Shown here in pieces: positions 6,470 through 9,323 of a stretch of DNA of 9,323 nucleotides (position 1 is its first letter; each line of letters starts with the position of its first letter). Origin of the DNA: an uncultured Collinsella sp. GTDB lineage: Bacteria; Actinomycetota; Coriobacteriia; Coriobacteriales; Coriobacteriaceae. A program made the translations under genes and the position numbers. The DNA is taken from NCBI GenBank assembly GCA_900751755.1, contig CAADSP010000037.1, positions 1 to 9,323 on the forward strand, read 5' to 3'. The notes under the pieces are model-generated. The model was not told the origin of the DNA and did not search any database. It saw only the letters and a list, made by a program, of their open reading frames with translations.

Positions 6470-6904
6470 ATGACTCTGTTGAGGCATTGCGCCCCATGCG
6501 GACAGAGACGATTGTTATCGTCGTCGGGAAATTGCGCGCTGGCGTCGGATGGCATTGTCTGCAGTGGTGATGATCTTTACGAACTGCATCTGCCTCTCCT
6601 TTCACGTATCGCCGGGCGCAATTCAAATATCGCAAACGGTACCTTTTCCTCGGTAAGCGGTTGTTTTTCCGTCTCCGTTTTCGATGGTCGCTATATTACG
6701 CTAAAGTGCCCGCAGCACAAGCGACAAATTCAAATTTCTGAAAAGTTTTTTCATTACTTTGTGAAGCGTGGTGCAAATACGCTCCGTTCCTGCGAAAATA
6801 CGCCCGACTACGAATTGATGGTTATAACGTCTGAAACAATCTCGAAACGAAAGGCTCGCTTTTATGCAAACTTACGAATCGGACGCCAATATTGGAAACA
6901 TTAA
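6470..6904 (+). CDS. Possible atypical gene or gene remnant upstream of the HAD phosphatase
   Basis: The frame ending at TAA 6902-6904 is open back through all the intergenic DNA and into the antisense of argG. From the ATG at 6470 it would encode 144 residues. It has several cysteines, including HCAPCG near the start, then an acidic stretch (SDGIVCSGDDLYELHLP) and a basic C-terminal third. Nothing is recognised. For: the DNA is only about 46% GC, so a run of some 145 stop-free codons is unlikely by chance, and the product looks protein-like. Against: no ribosome-binding site precedes the ATG, third positions are only about 40% G or C compared with far higher values in neighbours, and it overlaps the HAD gene by 41 bases. 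It could be foreign, decaying or accidental. Confidence 0.3.
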   Translation: MTLLRHCAPCGQRRLLSSSGNCALASDGIVCSGDDLYELHLPLLSRIAGRNSNIANGTFSSVSGCFSVSVFDGRYITLKCPQHKRQIQISEKFFHYFVKRGANTLRSCENTPDYELMVITSETISKRKARFYANLRIGRQYWKH

Positions 6905-7691
6905 GATTCTCGCCGTCGACATGGACAAGACGCTGCTCACCGACGAGCGCGTGCTGCCCCAGGGTCTTGATGAGCGCCTGGACAAGCTCGCCGACGCCGG
7001 CATCGTATTCTGCCCCGCCAGCGGACGTCCCGCCCCCAAGCTCGAGGAGATGTTCGAGGGCATCAAAAACCGCCTCGCCTTTTGTCCCGACAACGGAGCG
7101 TGCGTGATCTATCGCGGCAGCTATATCTATAAGAGCAATATTGACGTGGAGCTGTATCAGCAGGTCTTGAGCCGTGCCTCGGAGGATCCTCGCGCTGTCC
7201 CCGTCCTGTGCTGCTTCGACGAGTTCTACGTGCTTGCCCGCGACCATCAATACCACGACGAGATCAGCGTCTACTACAACACAATCAACTACGTCGACAG
7301 CTTTGAGGGCATTGATTTCGAGTCCAACAAGATTTCGGTCTTCTTCCCCGGCTACGACGCCGAGCCCGCTTTCCGCGAGACCTATAGCCCCGAGTTCTCG
7401 GACAAGCTCTACGTCACCAACGCCGGGCGCGAGTGGATCGACTTTATGAACCTGGGCGTCGACAAGGGCGCCGGCGTCGCTCACCTGTGCGAGCACCTGG
7501 GCATCGATATTGCCGATGCTGCCGCCGTGGGCGATACGTACAACGACATCCCCATGCTGGAGCGCGTCGGTCACAGCTTTATCGTGGACAATGCCGAGGA
7601 GCACATGAACGCGCATGCCAAATGGCGCATTCCGAGCAACAACGACGGGGGCGTACTGACGCTCATCGACGCCATCTTGGCGGCTCGTTAA
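6864..7691 (+). CDS. Cof-type HAD-superfamily (subfamily IIB) phosphatase
   Basis: A 275-residue hydrolase expected to remove phosphate from a small cytoplasmic metabolite such as a sugar phosphate or flavin phosphate; the true substrate cannot be read from sequence. All four HAD motifs are present: DMDKT (19-23) with nucleophile D19 and acid/base D21, the serine of PASGRP (S53), the motif III lysine K201 in LGVDKG, and GDTYND (223-228) for magnesium. The large cap inserted between motifs II and III identifies class IIB, and the length is usual. Motif I has lysine (K22) where glycine is normal in DxDGT. GAAAGG (6849-6854) is nine bases before the ATG and supports this start, which gives about 10 residues before the conserved core. 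It stands alone, divergent from argG. Confidence 0.88.
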   Translation: MQTYESDANIGNIKILAVDMDKTLLTDERVLPQGLDERLDKLADAGIVFCPASGRPAPKLEEMFEGIKNRLAFCPDNGACVIYRGSYIYKSNIDVELYQQVLSRASEDPRAVPVLCCFDEFYVLARDHQYHDEISVYYNTINYVDSFEGIDFESNKISVFFPGYDAEPAFRETYSPEFSDKLYVTNAGREWIDFMNLGVDKGAGVAHLCEHLGIDIADAAAVGDTYNDIPMLERVGHSFIVDNAEEHMNAHAKWRIPSNNDGGVLTLIDAILAAR

Positions 7692-7702
7692 CGTGGCTCG
7701 TC

Positions 7703-7832
7703 GGACCTGGCCGGGCGAGGCGGGTAAGTTTTTCGTTCGGTCAGGTCCTGGGCTCGCTCGGAAAGCACATTAAGTGCTTTCCGGCTCGTGCGGAATCTAC
7801 GAAAAACTTACCCGCCTCGCCCGGCCAGGTCC
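7703..7832. repeat. 130-bp element with perfect 34-bp inverted arms
   Basis: Bases 7703-7736 (beginning GGACCTGGCC, ending TTTTTCGT) are the exact reverse complement of 7799-7832. The 62-base centre has its own perfect 10-bp hairpin, CGGAAAGCAC (7759-7768) with GTGCTTTCCG (7774-7783) and loop ATTAA. The hairpin is flanked by a direct repeat, GGCTCG followed two bases later by CGGAA (7751 and 7783). CAGGTCCT occurs both in the centre (7742-7749) and at the end of the right arm. No target-site duplication is evident and no T-tract follows. It could be a MITE-like or genus-specific interspersed repeat, a very stable RNA hairpin, or a 3'-end protector for the HAD transcript. Bases 7833-7899 contain nothing else I can support. 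Confidence 0.8.
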
Positions 7833-7899
7833 TAGGGTGACTTGCTTGCCGCCTAGATGGCGTCTTGGCGTCTAGATACTTGGCTGAATAATTATGGAT

Positions 7900-7932
7900 G
7901 AAGGGAGTTCCTTGCTGAAAGGGACTCCCTTC
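7900..7932. terminator. Hairpin terminator downstream of polA
   Basis: GAAGGGAGT (7900-7908) pairs with ACTCCCTTC (7924-7932), extended by a T-G wobble and two C-G pairs, around loop TTGCTGAAA. It starts 33 bases beyond the polA stop. The minus-strand tail is AT-rich (ATCCATAATTATTC) but lacks a clean T run. It may also stop plus-strand read-through from the HAD gene. Confidence 0.6.
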
Positions 7933-7965
7933 TGGTTTGGCTGCTTTGGACCTGTGGCTGTTTTT

Positions 7966-9323
7966 CTATTTCGCGTCGGCCCAGGTTATGCCGGTGCTGG
8001 CTTCGGCGATTAGGGGGACGCGGAGGTCTACGACGTGCTCCATGACGTCGCGGACCATGGTGGTTAGGCGCTCGACTTCGTCGATGGGGCACTCAAAGTC
8101 CAGTTCGTCGTGTACCTGCAGGATCATGTGGGCGGCAAAGCCCTCTTCTTCCAGGCGGCGGCTTACGCGGGCCATGGCGATCTTGATGATGTCGGCGGCG
8201 GTTCCCTGCATGGGGTGGTTCATGGCCGTGCGCTCGCCAAAGCCGCGGAGTTGCGGGTTTTTGGCCTTGAGCTCGGGAATATGGCGTCTGCGGCCATACA
8301 TGGTCTCGGCGTAGCCCGTCTGCTTGGCGCGCGCCACCACGTTGTCGAGGAACGTACGCACGTCTGGGTAGGCCTCGTAGTAGCGGTCGATCATGTCGCG
8401 CGCCTCGGCCATCGAGATATGCAGCGACTGCGACAGGCCATAGGCCTGCTGACCGTAAACGATGCCAAAGTTCACGGCCTTGGCGCGACTGCGCAAGTCG
8501 GGCGTTACCTCGGACACCGGCACACCAAATACGCGCGCCGCCGTCTCGGCGTGGAAGTCCTCGCCCTCGTTAAAGGCGCGCACCAAGTGCTCGTCACCCG
8601 AGAGATGCGCCAGCAGACGCAGCTCGATCTGCGAGTAGTCCACCGCCAAAAAGACGCTTCCCTCGCCTGCCGAAAACGCCGTCTTGACGGTACGACCCAG
8701 CTCCGAGCGCGTCGGGATGTTCTGCAGGTTCGGGTCGCTCGAGGACAGACGCCCCGTTGCCGTGATGGTCTGGTTGTACGTGGTGTGCACGCGACCGTCA
8801 CCACGGCGCAGCGGGCCCAGGGTGTCCAGATAGGTGGACTTAATCTTAGACTTCTCACGCCAATCCAAGATCAGACGCACGATTTCGTGGTCGCGGGCAA
8901 GGTCGCTCAGCACCTTGGCGTTGGTCGAATAATAGCCGCGCTTAGTCTTCTTGAGACCCTTGGTCGGAAGCCCCATCACATCAAAGAGCACATGCGACAG
9001 CTGCATGGGACTGCCAATATTAAAGGTCTCGTCACCCGCCAGGTCGCGAATGCTGCGCTCGACCTCGGTGATCTGGGTCGCCAGGCCCTCGGACAGATTA
9101 CGCAGGCGGTCGGGATCCACGAGCATGCCCGCGCGCTCCATCTTGGCAAGCACCGGCACGAGCGGCATCTCGATGCCATCGAACACGTTGGCGGCATTCT
9201 CACGGGCCATGCGGTCGCGCAACGGTGCGACCAGCGCCAGCGTCAAGGCTGCCGTGCGAGCGGCGGGGGCAGGAGGGGGCTCGCCGGGCCCCCCCTCGCC
9301 CCCCCCCCCACGCAGCCGCCACC
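7966..9323 (-). CDS. polA: DNA polymerase I, C-terminal polymerase domain (5'-truncated by the window end)
   Basis: Family A DNA polymerase used in Okazaki-fragment processing and repair. About 426 reliable residues are visible, covering the thumb, palm and fingers. Counting from codon 9246-9244: the template-binding ATGRLSSSDPNLQNIPTR block (163-180), motif A AVDYSQIELR (201-210, metal-binding D203), motif B on the O helix R-x3-K-x3-FG-x2-YG (252-265, K256, F260, Y264) and motif C QVHDELD (377-383, D380, E381). All catalytic residues are intact. F260 is at the position that makes most bacterial Pol I enzymes discriminate against dideoxynucleotides. The 5'-nuclease and 3'-5' exonuclease-like domains lie outside the window. 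The frame remains open to the window edge, but the residues read upstream of about 9265 are nearly all Pro, Gly and Ala from a G/C run and are doubtful. The gene ends at TAG (7968-7966). Confidence 0.95.
   Translation of the reverse strand, partial: WRLRGGGGEGGPGEPPPAPAARTAALTLALVAPLRDRMARENAANVFDGIEMPLVPVLAKMERAGMLVDPDRLRNLSEGLATQITEVERSIRDLAGDETFNIGSPMQLSHVLFDVMGLPTKGLKKTKRGYYSTNAKVLSDLARDHEIVRLILDWREKSKIKSTYLDTLGPLRRGDGRVHTTYNQTITATGRLSSSDPNLQNIPTRSELGRTVKTAFSAGEGSVFLAVDYSQIELRLLAHLSGDEHLVRAFNEGEDFHAETAARVFGVPVSEVTPDLRSRAKAVNFGIVYGQQAYGLSQSLHISMAEARDMIDRYYEAYPDVRTFLDNVVARAKQTGYAETMYGRRRHIPELKAKNPQLRGFGERTAMNHPMQGTAADIIKIAMARVSRRLEEEGFAAHMILQVHDELDFECPIDEVERLTTMVRDVMEHVVDLRVPLIAEASTGITWADAK
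9265..9323. other. Low-complexity G/C run at the window end, possibly unreliable sequence
   Basis: From 9265 the sequence is almost entirely G and C, with runs GGGGG, seven C and then eleven C (9299-9309). It interrupts an otherwise well-conserved polA reading frame. Either this encodes a Pro/Gly-rich linker in this strain's Pol I or it is a poor-quality contig end. Confidence 0.5.

Noticed and set aside
6822..7616. 264-codon minus-strand frame opposite the HAD gene
   Set aside because: The plus strand has all four HAD motifs and a ribosome-binding site; this is its complement.
7703..7832. Palindromic element as an ordinary intrinsic terminator or CRISPR-like repeat
   Set aside because: There is no T-tract after either arm, and only one copy with no spacers, so neither label is supported.
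7433..7840. 135-codon plus-strand frame across the end of the HAD gene and the palindromic element
   Set aside because: Its first two thirds are an out-of-frame reading of HAD and its end is simply the translated inverted repeat.

Overview
The window looks like a chromosomal contig from a high-GC anaerobic actinobacterium of the Coriobacteriia, most likely a Collinsella-type gut bacterium. This is inferred from the GC-rich third codon positions, the protein flavour and the mix of housekeeping genes. No rRNA or other phylogenetic marker is present to prove it. There are no phage, transposase, tRNA or CRISPR genes. The content is mainly core metabolism, with unusually structured intergenic DNA.

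Layout. Bases 1-132 hold a dense set of inverted repeats. A minus-strand cyuA-type L-cysteine desulfidase gene follows (132-1451). A 271-bp divergent intergenic region (1452-1722) carries a probable cyuA promoter, a palindrome and two pairs of direct repeats. rpiB (ribose-5-phosphate isomerase B, plus strand, 1723-2190) converges on ndk (nucleoside diphosphate kinase, minus strand, 2342-2746), with two back-to-back hairpin terminators between them. The ndk upstream region has two candidate promoters and a tandem 18-bp repeat. A clear terminator then marks the end of the arginine block, which reads on the minus strand in the order argG (5083-6309), an unannotated 56-codon small gene (4681-4851) and argH (3132-4562). 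ArgG and ArgH catalyse the last two steps of arginine synthesis, citrulline to argininosuccinate to arginine plus fumarate.

A moderately AT-rich stretch (about 6310-6863, roughly 46% GC) separates argG from a plus-strand Cof-type HAD phosphatase gene (6864-7691). It contains a long stop-free frame that may be a real but atypical gene, or the remains of one (6470-6904). After the HAD gene comes a 130-bp element with perfect 34-bp inverted arms (7703-7832). A hairpin terminator and the C-terminal polymerase domain of DNA polymerase I (polA, minus strand, 7966 to the window end) follow. The last ~50 bases are almost pure G/C with an 11-base C run and look unreliable.

How the genes relate: argG and argH form one pathway. 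rpiB (pentose phosphates) and ndk (NTP balancing) both touch nucleotide supply but are transcribed toward each other. cyuA, the HAD gene and polA are functionally separate. No large undescribed system is visible. The points most worth a second look are the 34-bp palindromic element, the small gene inside the argG-argH interval, the atypical frame before the HAD gene, the structured element at the window start and the repeated operator-like sites before ndk and rpiB.
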